This document shows, in pieces, positions 55,411 through 62,889 of a stretch of DNA of 64,000 bases. Source of the stretch: an uncultured Nonlabens sp. GTDB lineage: Bacteria > Bacteroidota > Bacteroidia > Flavobacteriales > Flavobacteriaceae. The position numbers and the translations under genes are program-made. The stretch is taken from contig NZ_CANLXZ010000009.1 in the NCBI RefSeq assembly GCF_947495285.1, positions 1-64,000 of the forward strand, in the 5' to 3' direction. How positions within the stretch are numbered: the stretch's first letter is position 1; the number at the start of each line of letters is the position of its first letter. Below the pieces are notes generated by a model. The model made no database searches. It had not been told where the DNA came from and was given only the letters and a program-made list of their open reading frames with translations.

Positions 55411-56165
55411 TGAAATACTTAAAATACGTTTCTATAATCTTTTTCATACTGCTAGCCGGTTGTGGTGGTACGCAACGTGCTGCAAATCGCGCCACGGCAG
55501 CTGCAAAAAGATCTAAAGTGGTTAATTCTCATAACGCGGCTAGTATCGATTTTAAAACCATGAAAGCTAGACTTTCTATGAGTTATGATAACTCAAACAC
55601 CACGAGATCCTTCACCGTTAACCTGCGTATGGAAAAAGGTAAGAAAATATGGATGAGTTTAAGTGTACTGGGCTTTACAGGAGCAAAGGTTTACATAACG
55701 CCAGACCGTGTACAGTTTTATGAAAAACTCAATAGAAGGTCGTTTGATGGCGATTTCAGCTTAATAAGTGAATTTTTAGGAGAAGAAATCTCCTTTAAGC
55801 AATTAGAAGATTTGTTACTAGGTCAGGCAGTAGAGCCTCTGGATAATAAAGATTTTAAAATTGTAGATAACGAGTATCAGTTTAAGCAAGAAGGTATCGT
55901 GACTAAGCTTTTCAGCCTTCGTCCGTCAGACTTTAAGGTTTCTGAGCAATCTATTGCTAAACCGTCAGAAAATAGCTTCTTAAAGGTTAATTACACCGAG
56001 TATCAAGTGGTAGATGGAAGAATAATCCCAACTGAAGTTAAGATAGATGCTAACCAGCGCTACCGAGTTTCTAAGGTAGAAATGGAGTTTAAAAATGTAG
56101 AATTTAATCAATCGATGACGTTTCCTTTCAGCATGCCATCTGGTTACAGTGAGTTTAAATTGTAG
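55410..56165 (+). CDS. DUF4292-like outer-membrane lipoprotein
   Basis: 251 aa. Lipobox LLAGC (C17). The mature part has long amphipathic strands (RMEKGKKIWMSLSVLGFTGAKVYITPDRVQFYEKLNR) suggesting a half-barrel like LolB/LppX-type lipid carriers. Neighbours (coupled TPR gene upstream, EnvC-like gene immediately downstream) match the DUF4292 context in Flavobacteriaceae. Lipid or lipoprotein handling is inferred from fold resemblance only. Confidence 0.75.
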   Translation: MKYLKYVSIIFFILLAGCGGTQRAANRATAAAKRSKVVNSHNAASIDFKTMKARLSMSYDNSNTTRSFTVNLRMEKGKKIWMSLSVLGFTGAKVYITPDRVQFYEKLNRRSFDGDFSLISEFLGEEISFKQLEDLLLGQAVEPLDNKDFKIVDNEYQFKQEGIVTKLFSLRPSDFKVSEQSIAKPSENSFLKVNYTEYQVVDGRIIPTEVKIDANQRYRVSKVEMEFKNVEFNQSMTFPFSMPSGYSEFKL

Positions 56166-57371
56166 ATGAAAAAGTGCTTTTACTTATCGATATTGTTTTT
56201 GTTGTGTTTCGCTTTCGCGAAAGCGCAATCAGAAAAAGCAGCTCTAGAAAAACGTAAAGCATTGATTCAAAAAGAGATAAATCAATTTGATAGGTTGCTC
56301 AAAAACGTGCGTAAAGAAGAAAAAACAATGGTGCTACTCGTAGAGACCATTGATAAAAAGATATTGCGTACACAAGAGATTATTAATATTACTAATAGGC
56401 AAGCTAATAACCTCACTAGAAATATAAAAGCAAATGCTGCCGAGATTAAAAAATTAAATACAGAGGTAAAAGCGCTAAAAGCAGAGTATGCTCAGATGAT
56501 CGTAAAGTCATATAAATCTCAAAATGATCAAAGCAGACTTATGTTTTTACTGAGTTCTGAAGATTTTTTACAGGCTTATAAGAGAGTGCAATATTTAAAA
56601 TCATATGCAGACTACCGTAAAAAACAAGCAGAAGAAATAACGATAAAATCGGAAGCTATAGCAGCAAAAAATGTAGCGCTAGAAATAGAGAAAAAAGAAA
56701 AGAAACAAGTTCTAGCACTTAATAAAAAACAAAGAGCAGCACTTAAAATTGATAAAGTAGAACAAGAGAACCTGCTCGCTGTGGTTAAAGAAAACGAGAA
56801 AAAATATGTCGCTGACATAAGAATAAAGGCAAATGAGCGTAATAAAATAGACCGAAAACTTAAAGCTCTTATCGCAGCTGATATTAAAGCGTCTAATAAA
56901 GGAAAAACAGGCGCAGTTGCAAATAAATTCTTCTTAACACCAGAAGCAAAAATTCTGGCTGATAATTTTAAAAGTAACAAAGGTAAATTACCATGGCCGG
57001 TGGAAGAAGGTTTTGTTTCTAGACGCTATGGTACGCAGCCGCACCCAGTGGTAAGATCGCTTACTATTGATTCAAATGGTCTCAGATTACAAAGTCCTGG
57101 AGGTGCAAAAGTGCGTGCTATTTTTGAAGGTGAAGTGATACGTATCACAAAAAGTAAGTATGGTATACTCGCGGTACACATAAGACATGGTAACTACACT
57201 TCTATATATGATAATCTCAAGTCTGTAAGTGTAGAAAAAGGAAGTAAGGTAAATACAAAAGACGTCATAGGTGAGATTTTTACCTCTAACTCTGGAGAAA
57301 CAGAGCTTAAATTTGTCCTCATGCAGGATAATGATACCGTAGATCCTGCAAAATGGATTTCTAGTAAGTAG
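56166..57371 (+). CDS. EnvC-like murein hydrolase activator (coiled coil plus degenerate LytM)
   Basis: 401 aa. Signal peptide (1-20), long coiled coil (about 22-235), then an M23/LytM domain (about 275-400). The metal-site residues look degenerate: the HxxxD element is unclear and the usual LHFE-type segment is LKFVL, so it probably activates amidases rather than cutting peptidoglycan itself, as EnvC does. FAFAKAQ at the signal cleavage region is encoded by a 16-bp palindrome. Its ATG directly follows the previous stop. Confidence 0.82.
   Translation: MKKCFYLSILFLLCFAFAKAQSEKAALEKRKALIQKEINQFDRLLKNVRKEEKTMVLLVETIDKKILRTQEIINITNRQANNLTRNIKANAAEIKKLNTEVKALKAEYAQMIVKSYKSQNDQSRLMFLLSSEDFLQAYKRVQYLKSYADYRKKQAEEITIKSEAIAAKNVALEIEKKEKKQVLALNKKQRAALKIDKVEQENLLAVVKENEKKYVADIRIKANERNKIDRKLKALIAADIKASNKGKTGAVANKFFLTPEAKILADNFKSNKGKLPWPVEEGFVSRRYGTQPHPVVRSLTIDSNGLRLQSPGGAKVRAIFEGEVIRITKSKYGILAVHIRHGNYTSIYDNLKSVSVEKGSKVNTKDVIGEIFTSNSGETELKFVLMQDNDTVDPAKWISSK
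56210..56225. repeat. 16-bp palindrome CGCTTTCGCGAAAGCG, copy 16
   Basis: Exact copy inside the signal-peptide coding part of the EnvC-like gene, read as AFAKA, forming the predicted cleavage motif. Confidence 0.95.
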
Positions 57372-57521
57372 TTTGAAAATATTGTACTCGGATCTCAAAT
57401 TTTAGATATGAGACGCTCAGTAGAGAGGCAATCAGATTTTTTCTAAGTTGTCAAATATTATTAAGCAATGAATTTTTTTGATTAACTATGGGGAATCAAT
57501 TATATCAGATTTTTCATTTAT

Positions 57522-57546
57522 AACTTTTGTAAAAATTACAAAAGTT
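57522..57546. repeat. Perfect inverted repeat, 11-bp arms
   Basis: AACTTTTGTAA, loop AAA, TTACAAAAGTT. Could be an operator or an RNA hairpin; no U run follows. Confidence 0.7.
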
Positions 57547-57739
57547 AAAGTTATAAAGCGATAGGGATTCTAGCAGATTGCGCGTCATGTGCGTAATGGC
57601 AAGTGATCATCGTGTTTTTTAACAACCCACCATGAGTGTAAAACCCCTCTCTTAGAAAGAGATTCAGTATTTAAGATTAACGAGGTTGACTTTATAACTT
57701 TCACTCTTTTTTTGTAACGGGCAAGTTCTAGTTAAACAC

Positions 57740-57784
57740 AAAAAACCACTATTTACCTTATAATTAGGTGTATAGCGGTTTTTT
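57740..57784. terminator. Bidirectional terminator before the thioesterase gene
   Basis: AAAAAACCACTAT ... ACCT, loop, AGGT ... ATAGCGGTTTTTT. Both converging genes end here. Confidence 0.75.
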
Positions 57785-57805
57785 AATGCTAGTAGTTTGT
57801 ATACT

Positions 57806-58318
57806 TTATTCAGCAAATAGTGCTTTTAATTCTGTAGCATCTGTTGCCTTCATTTTTCCTGCAAGAACAAGACTTAATTGTTTACGTCTTAAAGCCGCAT
57901 CATAACGTTCTTTTTCAAGTTCGCTTTCTGGGTTTATAGGAGCAACTGCGATAGGTTGTCCAGTATCATCTACTGCAACAAAAGAGTAAATAGCTTCATT
58001 TGCTTTAGTACGCTCACCGCTTTCACGATCTTCTACCCATACGTCCATATAAACCTCCATAGAGGTCTTAAAAGCTCTTGTTACTTGTGCTTCTATGGTT
58101 ACAACACTTCCTAGCGGTACCATTCTATTAAAAGCTACGTGATTTACAGAAGCTGTAACGACTATGCGTCTAGAATGACGTCTGGCAGCAATACTCGCCG
58201 CGCGATCCATACGAGCTAGTAACTCACCACCGAATAAGTTATTCAGCGGATTTGTCTCACTAGGCAAGACCATATCGGTTACGGTAGTAAATGATTGTGA
58301 AGGTGTTTTAGGCTGCAT
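57806..58318 (-). CDS. Hotdog-fold acyl-CoA thioesterase
   Basis: 170 aa. SETNPLNNLFGGELLARMDRAASIAARRHS with the Asn/Asp pattern and SVNHVAFNRMVPLGS are typical of the acyl-CoA hydrolase (YciA/BFIT-like) hotdog family. It hydrolyses acyl-CoA to free acid; chain length is unknown. TACCTTTG lies 18 bp upstream of the ATG. A single gene. Confidence 0.9.
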   Translation of the reverse strand: MQPKTPSQSFTTVTDMVLPSETNPLNNLFGGELLARMDRAASIAARRHSRRIVVTASVNHVAFNRMVPLGSVVTIEAQVTRAFKTSMEVYMDVWVEDRESGERTKANEAIYSFVAVDDTGQPIAVAPINPESELEKERYDAALRRKQLSLVLAGKMKATDATELKALFAE

Positions 58319-58738
58319 GCTGCTTAAATTTTTTTCAAAGGTACTAGGTAATTAATGTGGTAAGGAATAATTTTAGAAAATATTGAGAAATTGTAGTTGA
58401 TTCCTAAAAGATTTAAAAGCAGTATTTAGTAGAGTTAAGTAGTGTTATTAAATCATTAAATGAAATTCTTTTCAAGTATTTAGTATCTGTTAGTCAGGAA
58501 CTTATCTATAACTCTATAAGCGCTATTGTTTTTTTTTAGTAAATATTTAACATTTTATTCTTTAGATCATGATAAATTAGAAATGTCGATACAGCAAGAT
58601 TTTTTCCCTCCTGATGAGCTGTTAGACTTCATGTTTTTTAAAAGAATATGTAAATCTTGTAATCATTTATTGATCAATTTTACGCAAACATAATAATATT
58701 ATTATATCTATTTTATAGATAACTTTAATCTTTATACC
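58319..58738. other. 420-bp AT-rich intergenic region
   Basis: Apart from the thioesterase promoter box at its left end (58336-58343), I see no ORF, RNA or repeat. Confidence 0.5.
58336..58343 (-). promoter_or_regulatory. TAnnTTTG box upstream of the thioesterase
   Basis: TACCTTTG on the minus strand. Confidence 0.5.
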
Positions 58739-59338
58739 ATGAAAACTATTTATATTCTACTCGTAGCATTACTAATAACTACTTGCGACAGTGACGACGC
58801 TCCATCTCAAGAAAGTTTATTACCACCCATTACCATGACAGGAGAAAACACCTTTGGTTGTTTGATTGATGGTAAGTTCTTTAAACCTAGAGATGGTAGG
58901 ATTACTGTTAATAGTGATAATAAAGGTCTTAGAATAATCACAACAGAATCAACTAATGTCGAGTATAAGATTGATGATTTCAAGAGCAATAAAACTTCTA
59001 GCTTACTTATTCATATTGAAAATTTCCGATATAATTCATCTAAAATTTATCTAATGCAAGACTCTAATGGATTGAGCAGTTTAGATGGTTTAAACAATAC
59101 ATATGCTCATTGTAGAATATGGAAGAATGATCAATTAGGATATCAAAGATATATTACTTTTCCAAATTCTGGACAAATCGAAATATCGAATCAAATTAAT
59201 ACGGGAGTTACAAATTTTCATAATGCAACATTTGATATGAAATTAATAAACACTCAAAATGTTAATGATACAATTAATATCGTACTTGGAAGATTTGACC
59301 TAGAAGCTTTTACCTTACAAAACACCTCTTTTAATTAG
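58739..59338 (+). CDS. Predicted lipoprotein of unknown function
   Basis: 199 aa. Lipobox LITTC (C16). GENTFGCLIDGKFFKPRDG near the start resembles the opening of a Bacteroidota lipoprotein family (DUF6252-like), by pattern only. Beta-rich, no enzyme motif. It is followed by a strong hairpin and then a large T9SS hydrolase gene. Confidence 0.75.
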   Translation: MKTIYILLVALLITTCDSDDAPSQESLLPPITMTGENTFGCLIDGKFFKPRDGRITVNSDNKGLRIITTESTNVEYKIDDFKSNKTSSLLIHIENFRYNSSKIYLMQDSNGLSSLDGLNNTYAHCRIWKNDQLGYQRYITFPNSGQIEISNQINTGVTNFHNATFDMKLINTQNVNDTINIVLGRFDLEAFTLQNTSFN

Positions 59339-59342
59339 TTAA

Positions 59343-59370
59343 ATAGACTGCCGCGCCAACGGCAGTCTAT
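59343..59370 (+). repeat. Strong hairpin between the lipoprotein and T9SS hydrolase genes
   Basis: ATAGACTGCCG, loop CGCCAA, CGGCAGTCTAT: perfect 11-bp arms. No T run, so it is more likely a weak terminator or RNA-stabilising hairpin. Confidence 0.7.
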
Positions 59371-59421
59371 AAATGCTTAACAGCAACACTCTAATTTATT
59401 AACTATTAAACATTCAAATTT

Positions 59422-62400
59422 ATGAAAAGAATTATTCTTAGCATAGGGATAGCACTATCCTTATGTAACGCCACTGCACAAAATCAAGAGAAAACTCTTG
59501 ACGATGCTCTGGTCAATGTCAACCAAACCGGAGTAACTAGTGGTATTATTTATGAACGTACTCTACAACTGGCCAATCTTTACAATTTTAATAGAGAAGA
59601 AGGTTTTGATACCGCAAACTATGATTATTTTAAACAGGCACTGTTAGAAATGCATCGTGCCAGTAACGATAACTTGTTTGTCTCTTCCAGTGTGCTTAAA
59701 GATCAAATAAAAGTAGAGTCAGATAATATAGTACCTCTTGGAATCCTAAATACTGACTTTCAATTACTCAACCATCATGTAGATGATGAGCAAAATGGAG
59801 GTTTGCTCTATAATGAAGACACCCAAGAATTCAGTCAAATTAACGGACAGCCACCATTTTATACCCTACATACTACGGTTATTGCACCACTAGATAAAGC
59901 AGCAGTAGGAACAGGCATTACCTATAAAATAGATTCTGCCTATTTCTTTCAAAACCAGCAACAGCGAATTAAGACCTTAACCGCAGATTTTGGTGATGGC
60001 ACTAGTAGGAGTTTAATCTCTAATTTTAATCTAACAGCACAACAAATAACTGTTAATTACAGTACTGATGGAGAGAAAATAGCGGTTTATAATATTGTTT
60101 ATGAAGATAATACGACCATCACCACTAAATCTAAAATCTATTTTAAATATGAGCCTACTGTAGTACCTAAAACTTTGTCTCCAGTTTGTGCTGGTGCTAC
60201 ATTTAAAGAAAATGGAAGGATAGTTGCCGACATTCCATTTCAGGGCTATAATATCAACGATCCTAATATTTTTGCAGAGATCGATTACCGTATTTTTTAT
60301 TCAGAGAATGATGGTGGTAATAATCAACTGGACAACCCTATAATTATACTAGACGGTTTTGATCCAGGCGATAAGCGTAAAATAGAAGATTGTGATTGCG
60401 GTCAGGATGAAGATTGTGCTAGTGATAATGCAGAAAATGGACAATTCAATCCTGCACTACATGATAGTATGTTTGATTTTCAATTTTATGAAAGTGAAAA
60501 TGGTCAAGATAAAAATGCATTGACGACTTTGAGAGAAGAAGGTTATGATGTTATCATGGTCAATCATCCTACCTATCCCACTACTGATCAAAATACAGGT
60601 CAGGAAGTAGAAATAGATGGTGGTGCTTATTATATTGAGAGCAACGCTATGGCATTGATTAAATTGATCCAGCAAACTAGAGATATCGCAAAAGGTTTTA
60701 ACCCCAATGCTACTTTAAAATTAGTAGGTCCTAGTATGGGTGGGCAAATATCTCGTTACGCCCTTGCTTATATGGAGCAAAAAGAAGAAGAAACAGGAGA
60801 TGACATATGGGATCATAATGTATCACATTGGGTTAGTATAGACAGTCCACATTTAGGAGCAAACATTCCTTTGGGAGATCAGGCATTGATTTACTTGTTG
60901 CGTGACTTTTCTCCAGAAGCTGCAGACTTCTATGACCTCCAATTAGGTAGTCCTGCCGCCCAACAGCAACTTATTGAATCGCATAGTCAGGCTCCAGGAC
61001 TGTCTCATCATCATGTAGATCAAACTAGATTAGACGGACATACTGTTTTACAAGGTTTTTCACAAGATAGAGGTAGTAATTTCTTTCAGACACATTATAA
61101 TAATCAATCGATTAATGGTGTTGCTAACTCTCAAGGTTTCCCTATAAAGTCTAAAAATCTATCTATTATAAACGGCTCATTGAGTGGTAGTAAAATGACA
61201 GATTTACAGACTCAAACTGGAAATTTAGATTTTGCTGATGATGGTGAAAGAGTTTTAAATATAAAAACCTTTGCTCGAGTTAAGATTAATTTACCTATAG
61301 GTAATATTGTTTTTAGGACGCATGTTGCAACTTTAGATTCTCATTTTATGCCTACATATACTGAGTCTAGGTTAGCTAAATTTTATAAACTGCCGGAAAA
61401 CAAAACGATTAAATCTCCTAATTTAAATGATCGTGGTGTTATGGATAATGTTCCAGGTGGATACTTTGGTGCGCAAGATGATATTGCAGTAGCCGTAAAT
61501 GAAGGAGAGCCTCCTGTAGATATAAGACATATTCCATTAGGATACACTGCTCTTCATTTTGCACTAGCACAATTTCATATTTTTGGAGCAGATGTTAGTA
61601 CGGATACTCAGGTGAGAAAGTTAAACCCTATTCATTCCTTTATTCCTTCGTTCTCAGCTATTGCACATTTAGAACCAGATCAAAATTGGAACAATCCTTT
61701 GGATTACAATTTAGCTTGTGAGTCTAATAAACTTACTCCATTTGACACATATTTTGGTCAAGAATTGAATACCAGACATACAAGTTTTAGTCAAGAAAGT
61801 ATCGACTGGTTATTAGGTAATCTAGCTTTGAATGATGGCAGTGTTTTAGATCCTGTTTATCCTATTACAAGTCCGTCATTTTTTACCTCAAACTCTATAT
61901 GTGTTGATGAGGTAATTAGAATAGGTTTTGAGAATGAGTGCAAGCTTGTGACTGACCCAACATTTATAACAAGTTCAAATATTAGAGTTGTTTCTAGTAA
62001 TGGTCATTCTGCAGAAATTAAAGGTTTACAAGATGGTTGGGGTCACATTCAAGTTAATGTAGGGAATGGTCAATCGTTCTATAGAGAAATATATGTAGGA
62101 GTACCAATAATGGGAGATAATGTACGAATTTTAAATTATGATATTCCCGCTTTATCAATTCAACCATCTAGTTTTGAATATTGTGAGCAGGTTTCTATTC
62201 AATTTGATATTGATGCACCAAGTTTTATAGAATATGCTGAAGTAGAAATGAGAAAATCACCTCAATCTCAAGCTTACTGGGATGGAGATTATAGAAGTGG
62301 TAAAGATCGTAGAGTAGCTATTTTTCCACAATGTGATGAGTTGTTTGTTTTTGAAGCAAGGGCTCGTAATGCTTGTGGCTGGTCAGACTGGAAAGAATAT

Positions 62401-62772
62401 AGTGTTGATTTAAATGTATGTGATGGAGACTGTACAACAACAGCAAACCCTCCTGGTAATGATATGAGTGATAATTTTATCATATCACCAGTACCAGCAG
62501 ATACAGATATTACTATTTCTTTTAATGTAAATCCTACTTGGACTTTTACACCAACAAACTGTTACGATTATCTTACTACTGTAGAAGGAGATCCTATTTG
62601 TGATTATTATGTAGTTATAGAAATGTTTGATCTTACAGATTTACGTCAGATTTTTATAAAAGGTCATAAAATAGGGACTTCATTTGATGTTTCTGGATTA
62701 ATACCAGGGACTTATGTTCTTAAAATAACTCATCAAGGCCAGATAGAGTCTCATCATATAATTGTTCATTAA
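59422..62772 (+). CDS. Secreted alpha/beta-hydrolase with T9SS sorting domain
   Basis: 1116 aa. Signal peptide 1-19. A PKD-like strand region (about 155-245) precedes an alpha/beta-hydrolase (about 300-560) with IIILDGFDPGD and the nucleophile elbow GPSMGG (S438), like lipase/PGAP1-type esterases. A Cys-rich insert DCDCGQDEDC (about 325) sits after the first strand. The C-terminus (about 1025-1116) ends with the T9SS type A pattern ISPVPADTDI ... GLIPGTYVLKI. It should be secreted; the substrate is unknown. Confidence 0.82.
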   Translation: MKRIILSIGIALSLCNATAQNQEKTLDDALVNVNQTGVTSGIIYERTLQLANLYNFNREEGFDTANYDYFKQALLEMHRASNDNLFVSSSVLKDQIKVESDNIVPLGILNTDFQLLNHHVDDEQNGGLLYNEDTQEFSQINGQPPFYTLHTTVIAPLDKAAVGTGITYKIDSAYFFQNQQQRIKTLTADFGDGTSRSLISNFNLTAQQITVNYSTDGEKIAVYNIVYEDNTTITTKSKIYFKYEPTVVPKTLSPVCAGATFKENGRIVADIPFQGYNINDPNIFAEIDYRIFYSENDGGNNQLDNPIIILDGFDPGDKRKIEDCDCGQDEDCASDNAENGQFNPALHDSMFDFQFYESENGQDKNALTTLREEGYDVIMVNHPTYPTTDQNTGQEVEIDGGAYYIESNAMALIKLIQQTRDIAKGFNPNATLKLVGPSMGGQISRYALAYMEQKEEETGDDIWDHNVSHWVSIDSPHLGANIPLGDQALIYLLRDFSPEAADFYDLQLGSPAAQQQLIESHSQAPGLSHHHVDQTRLDGHTVLQGFSQDRGSNFFQTHYNNQSINGVANSQGFPIKSKNLSIINGSLSGSKMTDLQTQTGNLDFADDGERVLNIKTFARVKINLPIGNIVFRTHVATLDSHFMPTYTESRLAKFYKLPENKTIKSPNLNDRGVMDNVPGGYFGAQDDIAVAVNEGEPPVDIRHIPLGYTALHFALAQFHIFGADVSTDTQVRKLNPIHSFIPSFSAIAHLEPDQNWNNPLDYNLACESNKLTPFDTYFGQELNTRHTSFSQESIDWLLGNLALNDGSVLDPVYPITSPSFFTSNSICVDEVIRIGFENECKLVTDPTFITSSNIRVVSSNGHSAEIKGLQDGWGHIQVNVGNGQSFYREIYVGVPIMGDNVRILNYDIPALSIQPSSFEYCEQVSIQFDIDAPSFIEYAEVEMRKSPQSQAYWDGDYRSGKDRRVAIFPQCDELFVFEARARNACGWSDWKEYSVDLNVCDGDCTTTANPPGNDMSDNFIISPVPADTDITISFNVNPTWTFTPTNCYDYLTTVEGDPICDYYVVIEMFDLTDLRQIFIKGHKIGTSFDVSGLIPGTYVLKITHQGQIESHHIIVH

Positions 62773-62853
62773 TGGTTTAAATATATAATCTTTGAGAGAG
62801 GTTATTGTTTGCACGTTTTCGCAGTAGTGAAACTCTTAAAAACAGATATAAAA

Positions 62854-62885
62854 AAACGCCTATAGATCAATGTCTATAGGCGTTT
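62854..62885. terminator. Bidirectional terminator between T9SS hydrolase and RNase E/G genes
   Basis: AAACGCCTATAGA, 6-nt loop, TCTATAGGCGTTT. Perfect arms with A/T runs on both sides. Confidence 0.88.
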
Positions 62886-62889
62886 ATAA

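Larger units (their letters stand above)
57372..57805. other. 434-bp intergenic region with an inverted repeat and a terminator
   Basis: It contains the inverted repeat AACTTTTGTAA-AAA-TTACAAAAGTT (57522-57546), a weaker outer TATAACTTT/AAAGTTATA pair, and the terminator at 57740-57784. Otherwise nothing was recognised; a small RNA ending at the terminator cannot be ruled out. Confidence 0.5.

Noticed and set aside
2897-56225. ParB (parS) or LexA binding sites as the identity of the 16-bp palindrome
   Set aside because: The sequence does not match the usual parS (TGTTTCACGTGAAACA), and its presence in coding regions at 4-kb intervals does not fit SOS boxes.
57372-57805. Small regulatory RNA gene
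   Set aside because: A hairpin and terminator are present, but no promoter or conserved RNA fold could be recognised.
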